A stretch of DNA of 64,000 nucleotides, from assembly GCF_046237625.1 (NCBI RefSeq), contig NZ_CP143545.1, positions 3,658,001 to 3,722,000 of the forward strand, in the 5' to 3' direction. Position 1 is the stretch's first letter, and each line of letters starts with the position of its first letter. Made by a program: the position numbers and the translations under genes. Below are positions 33,911 to 41,883 of the stretch, one piece after another. The notes under the pieces were generated by a model that saw only the letters and a program-made list of their open reading frames with translations, did no database searches and was not told where the DNA came from. The DNA is from Paraperibacillus esterisolvens (GTDB lineage Bacteria > Bacillota > Bacilli > Bacillales > DSM-1321).

Positions 33911-34063
33911 TTAATTTTAGATTATTATGGGAATTCTTGCAAGGATTTACCTGGAAGACTCCATTAACCAATGGGTAAACATATCAATCCTTATTTTAAT
34001 AAAAATGGTGCGGTTCCGTGCGGAGTTTTTGGGAAATCTATTAGCCGGGTGATCCCCAGAGGG

Positions 34064-34271
34064 ATGAAGGACTTTTTAACCTGCATTCTCGGGTAAAAAG
34101 GTCTTCATCGGGGCTATGAAGGACTTTTCTAGCTGCATTCTCAGGTAAAAAGGTCTTCATCATGGGCATGAAGAACTTTTCTAGCTGCATTCTCGCGCAA
34201 AAAGGTCTTCATCATGGGCATGAGGGACTTTCAAACTGAAAATCTCAGATAAATTTGTCTTCAACATTCTC
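34064..34271. repeat. Four tandem 52-bp hairpin-forming repeats
   Basis: Units start at 34064, 34116, 34168 and 34220, an exact 52-bp period. Units 1-3 are close (ATGAAGGACTTTTCTAGCTG then CATTCTC...GTAAAAAGGTCTTCAT) and unit 4 is diverged. In each unit ATGAAG-n2-CTTTT pairs with AAAAGG-n2-CTTCAT to form an imperfect hairpin around a CTGCATTCTC loop. They fill the gap between the kinase terminator and the winged-helix promoter. No open frame spans them. Confidence 0.85.
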
Positions 34272-34307
34272 GAGGCAAAATGGTAAACGGGACAGATAGA
34301 ATAAAAT

Positions 34308-34346
34308 AAAAAACGCAGATAGGCATTTACAGCTCCATCTACGTAT
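34308..34346 (-). terminator. Terminator of the two-component operon
   Basis: ACGTAGAT and ATCTGCGT pair imperfectly across a 15-base loop, followed by TTTTTTATTTTA on the minus strand. It overlaps the kinase stop. Confidence 0.6.
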
Positions 34347-35763
34347 TCTTCATCTTTATGAAGGGGATCCGAACGGTGAACGTGCTCCCCTTTCCGGCTT
34401 CACTTTCGACTTCTATGCTCCCGCCGTGGCTGTCCACGATCCACTTGGCGATGGCAAGGCCAAGTCCATGGCTGCCCATTTTCCTGGACCTGGACGTATC
34501 TGACCGGTAAAATCTCTCAAATATCAGCTTATGTTCTCCGGGCTGGATTCCTATCCCGGTATCCTGCACCTGCATGTACAGCCCTTCATTTCCAGACGTG
34601 AGCCTAAGAACGACCCTGCCGCCACTGCCGGTATACTTAATGGCATTATCAAGAAGGATGATCAGGAGCTGTCTAAGCCGTTCAGGGTCGCCTTCTGCCG
34701 GTACAGCATCGGGTCCCTCTATCTTAAGGCTGATTTCTTTAGCGGCAGCAAGCGGTCCCACCGACTCGACAGCTTTCTGGGCGTGCACCTTAAAGTCAAA
34801 AGTTTCCCTGTTTAGCTCGGGCTGATCAGAGTCTGAACGGGCGAGTGTCAGCATATCACCCACAAGATTAGTCATCCGCTTGACTTCATCCTTCATGCCA
34901 TAAAGAAGCTTACGGGAATATTCATCTTCCTGGAGCTCCGTGGTCATTTCCATGGCGTTGATGGATGACAGCATAACACTCAGAGGGGTACGAAGCTCAT
35001 GAGAGGCATCGGCAACAAACGTACGCTGCCGGCTGAAGGCCTTCGAGATCGGAAACATTGCCTTTTTCGACATCAGGAAACTGATATACACTGCAAGTCC
35101 AACAAAAATCAGCGCAATCCCTCCAAGCACGGCAAACAGCCATTTAAACAAGTCATAAGCAAATGAAACATCTTTTCCTACATATAGAGTTCCGACTTCG
35201 CGCCCTCTTAAAATCAGGGGATTGCCTGCAATCATAAGATGAACTTCATCACGCATGGCCGGAACATGGATTTCACGGCCATTCCTGTTAATCTCTCTCC
35301 CCACGAATCGGGCTTTGTCTATGTTCAGTTTTTCCCGCCGTATGCCGCCGCGCCCGGGAGCTCCCTTATTTATCAGACTGAGAAGCTCACCTCTGAGAGG
35401 CGGAAAGGCCTCACTCCCGGTGATTACCTCTCCATCCGGGCTGATGACATAGTAAAAAAATTGATCAGCCCCGGCAAAGACAATCTCCGGGGCAGAATTC
35501 CCCATAAAGCCAGGCCGGCCATCCTGCTTCAAATAAGCCTTGATGGCCCGGGCTTCTTCCCCTGCCAGACTCTCTAACTCACGTTCCTGGTCATTAAGGA
35601 TAACAAAATAAAGAATAGCAAAAACAATGACAATGAACAGAACCAGAAACAGCATGAGCAGCCCGCTGTAAGTCAGAGTCAGCCGGTTTTGTGTACTCGT
35701 GAAAACATCCTTCTCCCCCGGCTTCCGGTGTTCTCTGAAAATGAGCGGCAGCTTACTACTCAA
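34339..35763 (-). CDS. Sensor histidine kinase
   Basis: This is a 474-aa membrane kinase. TM1 spans about residues 32-56, an extracellular sensor 57-215, and TM2 about 218-242. There is almost no HAMP between TM2 and the dimerisation helix. The phosphorylated His is in DASHELRTPLS. The catalytic boxes are complete: N (LLIILLDNAIKYT), G1 (VQDTGIGI), F (IFERFYRSD) and G2 (GSHGLGLAI). The TTG start overlaps the regulator stop, so the pair is coupled. The stimulus is unknown. Confidence 0.92.
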   Translation of the reverse strand: MSSKLPLIFREHRKPGEKDVFTSTQNRLTLTYSGLLMLFLVLFIVIVFAILYFVILNDQERELESLAGEEARAIKAYLKQDGRPGFMGNSAPEIVFAGADQFFYYVISPDGEVITGSEAFPPLRGELLSLINKGAPGRGGIRREKLNIDKARFVGREINRNGREIHVPAMRDEVHLMIAGNPLILRGREVGTLYVGKDVSFAYDLFKWLFAVLGGIALIFVGLAVYISFLMSKKAMFPISKAFSRQRTFVADASHELRTPLSVMLSSINAMEMTTELQEDEYSRKLLYGMKDEVKRMTNLVGDMLTLARSDSDQPELNRETFDFKVHAQKAVESVGPLAAAKEISLKIEGPDAVPAEGDPERLRQLLIILLDNAIKYTGSGGRVVLRLTSGNEGLYMQVQDTGIGIQPGEHKLIFERFYRSDTSRSRKMGSHGLGLAIAKWIVDSHGGSIEVESEAGKGSTFTVRIPFIKMKNT

Positions 35764-36427
35764 GTTTATAGCCTACCCCCCTGATACTGTGCAGCAGATC
35801 CTGCATCCCCAGCTGGTCGAGCTTTTTCCTCAGCAGCTTCACAGTAGCATCAATGGTCTTCATGGAAACATCTGAATCATATCCCCAAATACGGTCCATG
35901 ATCAGATCTCGCGGGAGCACCTGTCCTTTATTCTGGACCAGCAGGTCGAGCAGCTGGAACTCCCTCGGGCTCAAACGGATTTCACCCAGACTGCTCACAA
36001 GTGTCTGACTGGAGCGGTTCAGACGAATATCATTTATTTGAATTTCCTCTCCAACGATGGGCGCATAATTCCTCCGTGACAGCGCCCGCAGCCTGGCAAG
36101 CAGCTCATCAATTTCGAAGGGCTTTACAAGATAATCGTCCGCTCCGGAATCCAGCCCCTCGATCCTGTCCTGAACCGCATCCTTCGCAGTCAGCACCAGA
36201 ATGGCACCCGGATATCCTTCCTTCCGGAGACGCCTGCACACCTCCACACCGCTCATATCAGGCATCATCCAATCCAGGATCAGCACATCATAATGCGAAG
36301 TGGATGCATAAAAATAAGCATCACGCCCATCCGTCACCCACTCCGTCTTGAATCCCCCCTTCTTCCCCAGCATAAAAACAATCAACTCACCCAGCTTCTC
36401 ATCATCCTCTGCCAGCAGAATATTCAC
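35756..36427 (-). CDS. OmpR/PhoB-family response regulator
   Basis: This is a 223-aa regulator. The receiver domain spans residues 1-120, with the acidic pocket AEDDEK, the phospho-Asp in LILDWMMPD, the Thr in VLTAKD and the Lys in YLVKPFE. The C-terminal winged helix (about 130-222) contains LSPREFQLLDLLVQ and RGVGYKLE. GTG 36427 is preferred over the longer frame from 36523 because AAGGAGT lies 6 bases upstream and the receiver begins immediately (MNILLAEDDEK). It is operonic with the kinase. Confidence 0.94.
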   Translation of the reverse strand: MNILLAEDDEKLGELIVFMLGKKGGFKTEWVTDGRDAYFYASTSHYDVLILDWMMPDMSGVEVCRRLRKEGYPGAILVLTAKDAVQDRIEGLDSGADDYLVKPFEIDELLARLRALSRRNYAPIVGEEIQINDIRLNRSSQTLVSSLGEIRLSPREFQLLDLLVQNKGQVLPRDLIMDRIWGYDSDVSMKTIDATVKLLRKKLDQLGMQDLLHSIRGVGYKLE

Positions 36428-36444
36428 GGAACCACTCCTTTTCC

Positions 36445-36470
36445 TAATGGGGGACAGTCCCCTATTTCCC
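36445..36470. repeat. REP-like GGGGACAGTCCCC palindrome, copy 3
   Basis: TAATGGGGGACAGTCCCC plus TATTTCCC lies just upstream of the response-regulator ribosome site. It matches the 10378 copy at nearly every stem position, with the centre inverted (CTG versus CAG). Confidence 0.6.
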
Positions 36471-36515
36471 AAGGCAGTTTTAATATTGATAGGATAACGG
36501 GTATGCACAAAAAAG

Positions 36516-36545
36516 AAAAGCACTTATGATGGGAAGTGCTTCCTT
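36516..36545 (-). terminator. Terminator of the frameshifted 36.6-37.0 kb gene
   Basis: AGCACTT and AAGTGCT arms are followed by TTTTCTTTTTT on the minus strand. Confidence 0.7.
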
Positions 36546-36589
36546 TTTTATGGTCAGGCTGCTTCTTTATTGCTGTTCTGTTTTAGTTT

Positions 36590-36989
36590 TCACAGTCGTT
36601 GTTCTGTTTCTTCTTTAAGGCTGCGGCGGATGACCTCCTCCGATATCCCGGCTCCAGATGACAGCATCCGCGCTGCCTGAACTTCTGACTCGATCAGCAT
36701 GGTACGGTTCTCTATCCTGGCAAGTCCTCTTTCTAGGTGAACCGGACTTAAGGAGACAGCCGTTTTTTGCAGGCGCTTGACGGTTTGTGCAGCATTGATC
36801 CGGCTGGCGAAGAGAATCCTTTTATGCAGCAGGTGCTCCATGAAAGCCGGGCTGCCCATCGTCTGTCCATGGCCATGGCCCATATGGTCCCGGGCCTCCC
36901 GATGACAGAGTATAAATCAAGCCCAGCACCCACTGGATGATGCTGAAAAGGCTGACTGCCAGAGCTCCCCAAAAAACTCCTTTTTTCAT
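36590..36989 (-). pseudogene. Small His/Gly-rich membrane protein gene, frameshifted
   Basis: AAAGGAGG precedes ATG 36989 by 9 bases. The first frame gives a membrane helix (MKKGVFWGALAVSLFSIIQW) and ends at a TAA (36822) after 55 codons. A second frame, one base over, continues from the same region as MGHGHGQTMGSPAFMEHLL through a helical tail to 36590. Removing one base in the CCCGGG stretch (36889-36894) joins them into a protein of about 132 aa. The putative product has one membrane anchor, a His-rich linker and an amphipathic tail. The family is not recognised. Confidence 0.6.
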
Positions 36990-37196
36990 AAAAGTAATCC
37001 TCCTTTCTTTTTGAATACCTGCATATTAATATCTATTAGTGAAAATTCGATGAAAACGCGCCCCTGTAAAGCAAATCTTTTATATAATGAAGAAGTGTCA
37101 CTAAATGCTGGGTTCCATTGGCTTAATATCCTGCAATATGATAAATTAGTAGCTTGCAGGCATATCATAGAATAAAAGAAATAGGAGCTTAATTTC

Positions 37197-38024
37197 ATGA
37201 ATCTTTGGGAGTTGTTTGTAGCATTTCTATTGGGTGTGGTGGAGGGCCTGACCGAGTTTGCCCCCGTTTCCTCAACGGGACATATGATTATTGTGGATGA
37301 CCTTCTGCTTCATTCAAAGGAACTCTTTACAGCGCAGGTGGCGAATACCTTCAAGGTAGTCATCCAGCTAGGCTCAATACTTGCTGTTGTTATCGTATTC
37401 AAGGATCGTTTTTTAAATATGTTCGGCTTAAAGAAAGACCCGGCAGGAAGCGAAGCCAGCGGCAGGCTCAGCCTGATGAAGGTCATTGCCGGCCTCATTC
37501 CGGCCGGGGTCACCGGGGTATTGTTCGAGGGTTATATCGATGAACATCTTTTCTCGGTGGAAACCGTCATTATCGGGCTGGTGATCGGTGCCATACTCAT
37601 GATCATCGCCGATAAACTGCAGCCAAAAGTTCCAAAAACACAGACTGTTGACGGAATCTCCTACAAGCAGGCGATCGGGGTCGGATTGTTCCAATGTTTA
37701 GGCCTGTGGCCGGGCTTCTCCCGTTCAGGCTCTACCATAGCCGGCGGCGTCCTGCTCAATATGAGCCACCGCGCAGCCTCTGATTTCACCTTTATCATGG
37801 CTGTTCCTATCATGCTTGGTGCAAGCGGCATCTCCCTCCTTAAAAACTGGGAGTACATTACCATGGATGCCATGCCATTCTTCATTGTAGGCTTTATCAG
37901 CGCCTTTGTGGTGGCACTTGTTTTCATCCGCTTCTTCCTGAAGCTGATCAACCGCATCAAACTTGTGCCGTTTGCCATCTACCGGATTGTGCTGGCCGCT
38001 TTGATTTATGTGATTTTCCTATAA
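37197..38024 (+). CDS. uppP: Undecaprenyl-diphosphatase
   Basis: UppP (BacA, 275 aa) is a polytopic membrane enzyme that removes a phosphate from undecaprenyl diphosphate. This recycles the lipid carrier for peptidoglycan and gives bacitracin tolerance. The catalytic motifs are visible: the EGLTEFAPVSSTGHMI block (residues 16-31) and PGFSRSGSTIAGG (about 170-182). About seven to eight hydrophobic segments are present. ATG 37197 follows ATAGGAG. It is a single gene with its own terminator. Housekeeping and paralogous copies occur in Bacillus, and this one cannot be distinguished. Confidence 0.95.
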   Translation: MNLWELFVAFLLGVVEGLTEFAPVSSTGHMIIVDDLLLHSKELFTAQVANTFKVVIQLGSILAVVIVFKDRFLNMFGLKKDPAGSEASGRLSLMKVIAGLIPAGVTGVLFEGYIDEHLFSVETVIIGLVIGAILMIIADKLQPKVPKTQTVDGISYKQAIGVGLFQCLGLWPGFSRSGSTIAGGVLLNMSHRAASDFTFIMAVPIMLGASGISLLKNWEYITMDAMPFFIVGFISAFVVALVFIRFFLKLINRIKLVPFAIYRIVLAALIYVIFL

Positions 38025-38043
38025 AAACGGCTGATTCTAAACA

Positions 38044-38078
38044 TGAAAAACCCAGATCCTATTGGTTCTGGGTTTTTG
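38044..38078 (+). terminator. Terminator of uppP
   Basis: AAAAACCCAGA and TCTGGGTTTTT arms form an 11-bp stem. Confidence 0.85.
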
Positions 38079-38139
38079 CTTATGGGATAACTCTTATTTA
38101 AATTTTATAAAATCACCTGCACATCCCCTTATAATGTTC

Positions 38140-39600
38140 CTATACCTTCTTAGTTAAGGGGAACAATGTGCAATCCTTAATGGTTTCACTATCCGTCAGT
38201 ACCATCAATAACCTTTCAATTCCAAATCCCCATCCAGAAATAGGCGGCATTCCATATTCCATAGCTGTTAAGTAATCTTCATCCATCTCCATCGCTTCTG
38301 CATCCCCATTATTTTTTAAGGCAGCTTGTGTTTCCAGCCTTTTTCTTTGCTCAATGGGTTCTACCAATTCGGAATAAGCATTAATAATTTCGGCTCCGTT
38401 TACGACTAACTGGAAACGGTCCGTAAGAGATGGGTCGTCATCATTAGCCCTGGCAAGCGGGGATAAATCAATCGGATGCTGAATTAAAAATGTCGGTTTT
38501 ACAAGTTGGGGCCGGCAGGTTTTTTTATACAGCAAATCAATGAAATTGCCTCTTCCCAAAGTATTTATCCCTGGATGATCCAGTTCAATATTTCTCCTTT
38601 TTGTTTCTTGAAGCAAATCTTTCACATCGGGATAAAGGCTGATATCTATTCCTGTTTCTTTATAAATTAAATCCCTGAAGGAAATCACTTCCCACTCTAG
38701 TGAAAAATCAATGGATTGTCCTTTTATGACAATGGTCGTGGAATGAAAGGTCTGCCTTAGAATATACAGCACCATCTCGCGCATTAATTTCATGGTATCC
38801 TGATAATTCCAGTAAGCTGCATATCCTTCGACCATAGTAAATTCCTGAAGATGCTGGGTGCTCAGTCCTTCATTCCTGAAGCACTTTGCAACTTCAAATA
38901 CTTTCGTAAAGCCGCCAATAATCAGCCTCTTTAAATAGGTTTCCGGAGCAATCCGTAAATTCAATTCTGTATCCAGCGAATGATGATAGGTTTTAAAAGG
39001 TTTGGCAATGGCGCCTGAGGAGGTATGCTGTAATACCGGAGTCTCTACTTCCAGGAAATCATGATCCTCAAAAAAACGGCGGATGGCGCGTACCATCTTG
39101 CTCCTGGCCAGCATGCGGTCCTGCGTCTCCTTTGTCATCATTAAATCCAAGTACCGCTGTCTATATCGAAGCTCCACATTACTTAAGCCGTGCCACTTCT
39201 CCGGAAGACTCCGAAATGCTTTCCCCAGGAAAACATAGCTTTCAATGCGCAGCGTTTTTTCTTTTGTCCTGGTAGTATACATCCTGCCTGTCACACCAAT
39301 AAAGTCTCCTATATCCAAGAAGTCATTAAATTGTTCAAAGGGAATCCCGCCTACTTCATCTCTTTTGAGCAGGAGCTGCAAACTGCCTTGTATGTTAGAT
39401 ATGGTAAGGAATATTAATTTATTAAAGTTCCTGATACTCATAATCCTGCCCGCCACCCGCACACCAGAAGTACCATCTTCAAGCTGAGAGGCTTCAAGAA
39501 TCTCGTAATTAACGGAAAATCCTTCAGGGTATACTGAGATCCCCCGGGTTTTTAGTGATTCAAATTTCCTGAATCTGCCCTCTGTCTGCTCACTGCTCAT
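38140..39600 (-). CDS. lysS: Class II lysyl-tRNA synthetase, divergent T-box-controlled copy
   Basis: This is a 486-aa class II enzyme attaching lysine to tRNA-Lys. It has an N-terminal OB-fold anticodon domain (about 20-135) and a catalytic core. Motif 1 is in FLEVETPVL, motif 2 in KCFRNEGLSTQHLQEFTMVE, and motif 3 in GFGIERLLMVL. Several housekeeping motifs differ: STRHNPEFT reads STQHLQEFT, and NAFTELNDP reads NAYSELVEP. It is probably an auxiliary LysRS. ATG 39600 lies 8 bases behind GAGGAG. A lysine T-box with specifier AAA lies upstream on the same strand. Confidence 0.88.
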   Translation of the reverse strand: MSSEQTEGRFRKFESLKTRGISVYPEGFSVNYEILEASQLEDGTSGVRVAGRIMSIRNFNKLIFLTISNIQGSLQLLLKRDEVGGIPFEQFNDFLDIGDFIGVTGRMYTTRTKEKTLRIESYVFLGKAFRSLPEKWHGLSNVELRYRQRYLDLMMTKETQDRMLARSKMVRAIRRFFEDHDFLEVETPVLQHTSSGAIAKPFKTYHHSLDTELNLRIAPETYLKRLIIGGFTKVFEVAKCFRNEGLSTQHLQEFTMVEGYAAYWNYQDTMKLMREMVLYILRQTFHSTTIVIKGQSIDFSLEWEVISFRDLIYKETGIDISLYPDVKDLLQETKRRNIELDHPGINTLGRGNFIDLLYKKTCRPQLVKPTFLIQHPIDLSPLARANDDDPSLTDRFQLVVNGAEIINAYSELVEPIEQRKRLETQAALKNNGDAEAMEMDEDYLTAMEYGMPPISGWGFGIERLLMVLTDSETIKDCTLFPLTKKV

Positions 39601-39745
39601 CCATCTCACTCCTCAATAGCTTTTTACTTATATCTTTTAAAAAATACGCTCTGTTAGGACGATGTTGAATACTGTGCCACAATCTAAAAATAAAATCCTC
39701 TCGAATGGAAATAAATGTTATGCTGATTAAAAGGAGAGTGATTGT

Positions 39746-39919
39746 GTGACTTGGTTAATTCCAGCTGTTCTCGGTACTTTGGCACTCGCACTTTTTATTG
39801 ATTGGAGACGCAAGAAAAATAATAACAATCCCCATAACCCAATAAATCCTAACGCTAAGTCTGGTGAGGACATGAATCATACGATGGGTGATAACCGTTA
39901 TTCGGGTGGAGGGCAATAA
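39746..39919 (+). CDS. Small membrane-anchored Asn-rich peptide
   Basis: AAAAGGAGAG lies just upstream of GTG 39746, which opens a 57-codon frame. The product has one N-terminal helix (TWLIPAVLGTLALALFIDW), a basic RRKK stop-transfer, then a hydrophilic Asn/Pro/Gly-rich tail. It ends at a hairpin terminator (39943-39967). It lies on the strand opposite to, and inside, the 470-base interval between the lysine T-box and lysS. The two transcripts would therefore be antisense. The function is unknown. Confidence 0.6.
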   Translation: MTWLIPAVLGTLALALFIDWRRKKNNNNPHNPINPNAKSGEDMNHTMGDNRYSGGGQ

Positions 39920-39940
39920 ATTTAGTAATCCCAAGCATTT

Positions 39941-39968
39941 TTAGAGACCTTTCTAAGGTCTCTTTTGT
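39941..39968 (+). terminator. Terminator of the small plus-strand gene
   Basis: AGAGACC and GGTCTCT with a 7-base loop are followed by TTTTG on the plus strand. The minus-strand reading has no T-run, so it should not stop the lysS transcript. Confidence 0.65.
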
Positions 39969-40076
39969 ATTTGTTTAGTGAAAAAAAGAGAATGCCCAAG
40001 CAGCCATACATTTTTCTATTAAAGCACCCATTAGGAATAAAAATTTCAACTGCGTCCTTTAACAGAGCCAAAAAAC

Positions 40077-40365
40077 AAAAAAAACTCCCACCCCCAAGAT
40101 TATTCATCTTGAGGACGAGAGTTTAAGCTCCGTGGTACCACCCCAGTTTATTGATATGTCACCATATCAACCTCTTCGAGTACGTCAACTTTAATGATTG
40201 ATTATACCCTATCTCTATAACGGGAGATCCCGTCGCGCCATCCTTAAGAAAAGCCTTAAATCTGCGCGAAAGCTCCGAGTCTTTTTTCATAATGATCATT
40301 ATTGCTCCTTTTCACCTGCCGGAGCTCTCTGGAAATAATGAAACAAAATTACTCTTCTCTTCATA
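40077..40365 (-). ncRNA. T-box riboswitch, lysine specifier (AAA)
   Basis: This is a full T-box leader read on the minus strand. Stem I begins near GAAGAGAAGAGTAA, carries the AGAGAGCTC and GCAGGTGAAAAGGAGC features, and ends ACTCGGAGC. The specifier position, aligned by GAAA-NNN-purine, is AAA (40282-40284), a lysine codon. The conserved T-box TGGGGTGGTACCACG is at 40131-40145. A terminator stem (CTCTCGTCCTCAAGAT ... CTTGGGGGTGGGAG) ends in eight T. Uncharged tRNA-Lys is expected to allow readthrough into lysS about 470 bases downstream. Confidence 0.9.
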
Positions 40366-40395
40366 GCCGATATTCACGTATTGAAAATTAAGAAT

Positions 40396-40424
40396 ATTTT
40401 ACAATGAAGAAATTGATAAGTCAA
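40396..40424 (-). promoter_or_regulatory. Sigma-A promoter of the T-box/lysS transcript
   Basis: TTGACT (40419-40424), a 17-base spacer and TAAAAT (40396-40401) lie about 30 bases ahead of stem I. Confidence 0.7.
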
Positions 40425-40493
40425 TTCCCATTTAAAACACCCTTGATTCCTCCTGCATTTCCTTATTTTTGCCCATCAAAGCCGAAAGTAAAC

Positions 40494-40532
40494 AAAAACA
40501 ACGTGCCCGATACAGTACCGGTACACGTTGTC
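40494..40532 (-). terminator. Terminator of the C26 hydrolase gene
   Basis: ACAACGTG and CACGTTGT with an inner ACCGG/CGGG pairing are followed by TTTTTG on the minus strand. Confidence 0.8.
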
Positions 40533-40558
40533 AGCATTAAAAATCGGCTTTTTCTATC

Positions 40559-41284
40559 TTAACGGCGGCATGCATCCACAAACGCCTTAAATAACGCAAG
40601 CATGTCATCGCTGGTTTCTGTCATATCTTCAGGATGCCACTGGACTGCAAGCATCCAGCCGCCTTCCTTGTCCTCAGATTCGAGGGCTTCTACAATGCCA
40701 TCCTGTGCAGATGCGGACACCTTAAGCCCCGGCGCCTCGTCACGGACTGCCTGATGATGGAAGCTATTGACCTGGAGTTCTTCTTTTCCGACGATATCGT
40801 GAAGCAGGCTTCCCCGTTCCACAGTGACAGAATGGGTGGCGGCTGCCCTTGTTGAAGCATCCTGATGATGTTTCATGACGCTTCTGTCATCACTTTCGAT
40901 ATCCTGGATCACTGTTCCGCCAAGACCGGCATTCAGCACCTGAATGCCCCGGCAGATGGCAAAAATAGGCTTCTTTTGCTCCCGGAGAAGCGGCAGCATC
41001 GCCATTTCTGTGTCATCGCGCTCCGGAATTATGCGGCCGAGCTTTGGATGAGGCTGCTCGCCAAAGAGCTGGGGATCTATATCCTCCCCGCCGCTCAACA
41101 GGATCCCGTCACATATATCTGCCCATTCACGGGCTGTTTCCTCATCAGCTGGCGGAAGAATGACTGGCACCCCGCCTGCCTTCATGACGGATTTTGCATA
41201 GCTATAATGCAGCACACTGCTGTTTTGCCCATTAAAATCGAAATTCGAACATGTAATGCCAATAACCGGCTTATGATTACTCAT
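40559..41284 (-). CDS. Gamma-glutamyl-gamma-aminobutyrate hydrolase family (C26) protein
   Basis: This is a 241-aa class I glutamine-amidotransferase-fold hydrolase like PuuD. The catalytic triad is visible: Cys in FAICRGIQVLN and His and Glu in QWHPED. The oxyanion block is LLSGGEDIDP. It likely cleaves a gamma-glutamyl amide, such as gamma-glutamyl-GABA in putrescine use. No other putrescine genes are near, so the substrate is uncertain. The frame opens at TTG 41299, but GGAGCT precedes ATG 41284 (MSNHKPVIGIT) at normal spacing, so that start is used. Confidence 0.88.
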   Translation of the reverse strand: MSNHKPVIGITCSNFDFNGQNSSVLHYSYAKSVMKAGGVPVILPPADEETAREWADICDGILLSGGEDIDPQLFGEQPHPKLGRIIPERDDTEMAMLPLLREQKKPIFAICRGIQVLNAGLGGTVIQDIESDDRSVMKHHQDASTRAAATHSVTVERGSLLHDIVGKEELQVNSFHHQAVRDEAPGLKVSASAQDGIVEALESEDKEGGWMLAVQWHPEDMTETSDDMLALFKAFVDACRR

Positions 41285-41364
41285 ATTTTTCAGCTCCAAA
41301 AAGTGACTTCTCCCTTCCTTACCCGAAAATCACCAAACAGAACCAGGAAAAATAATGTGTTAAA

Positions 41365-41763
41365 CTAAATAACTTCCTCCAGCTGTTCTTCGATGTAATC
41401 CTCCAGTTCCTCCCGGATCTCCTCCAGCGTTTCACCGGCCAGCTCCCCCCATACTCTGCTGCCGGGTACATTCCTCGACACCGGCAGTGCAAGCCAGGTA
41501 CGCTGGCAATGCCATACCGTAATAGAATGATAGTCAATCAGCTCATCATCCTCAGAAATTTCCAGAACCAGGGCGGATTCATACTCAGGAACAAAGCAAT
41601 CGTCTCCCTTCCTGAACAATTCCGCTGCAAAATACAGCCCCTTCTCACTAAAAGCTGGCTTGTAATACTGGTTTAATTCCTGGATGAGCTGTGATGCGCC
41701 TTCTTCCTTCCGGTTAATTGAATTCCTTAAGTCCTCTGAAAAAAACGGCTCCTGATACTTCAT
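41365..41763 (-). CDS. Uncharacterised acidic protein
   Basis: This is a 132-aa soluble, strongly acidic protein with no family I recognise. It has no signal peptide, membrane segment or cysteine cluster. The C-terminus is an acidic helix (LEEIREELEDYIEEQLEEVI). A mixed alpha/beta core with ALVLEISEDDELIDYHSITVWHCQ precedes it. ATG 41763 follows GGGAGGAATC. It lies 80 bases upstream of the C26 hydrolase gene on the same strand and could be cotranscribed. Confidence 0.65.
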   Translation of the reverse strand: MKYQEPFFSEDLRNSINRKEEGASQLIQELNQYYKPAFSEKGLYFAAELFRKGDDCFVPEYESALVLEISEDDELIDYHSITVWHCQRTWLALPVSRNVPGSRVWGELAGETLEEIREELEDYIEEQLEEVI

Positions 41764-41829
41764 GATTCCTCCCTGAACACAAGTGACTTACCAAATCATT
41801 TCTATACCTCTGCCCTTTTTCCTTTTCAA

Positions 41830-41866
41830 CAAAAAAAGAACATCGATAGCAGCTATCGATGTTCCT
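41830..41866 (-). terminator. Terminator of the neutral protease gene
   Basis: GAACATCGATAGC and GCTATCGATGTTC form a perfect stem followed by TTTTTTT on the minus strand. Confidence 0.9.
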
Positions 41867-41883
41867 GTTGTGGAAATAAGAGA

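Noticed and set aside
34064..34271. CRISPR array considered for the 52-bp repeats
   Set aside because: Units are contiguous with no unique spacers between repeats, and no cas genes are present.
36748..36972. A 74-codon minus-strand frame overlapping the frameshifted His-rich gene
   Set aside because: It is a third frame with no membrane segment or ribosome site. The other two frames together explain the region.
39922..40107. A 61-codon minus-strand frame just after the T-box
   Set aside because: It starts inside the T-box terminator stem, covers the T-run, and has no ribosome site.
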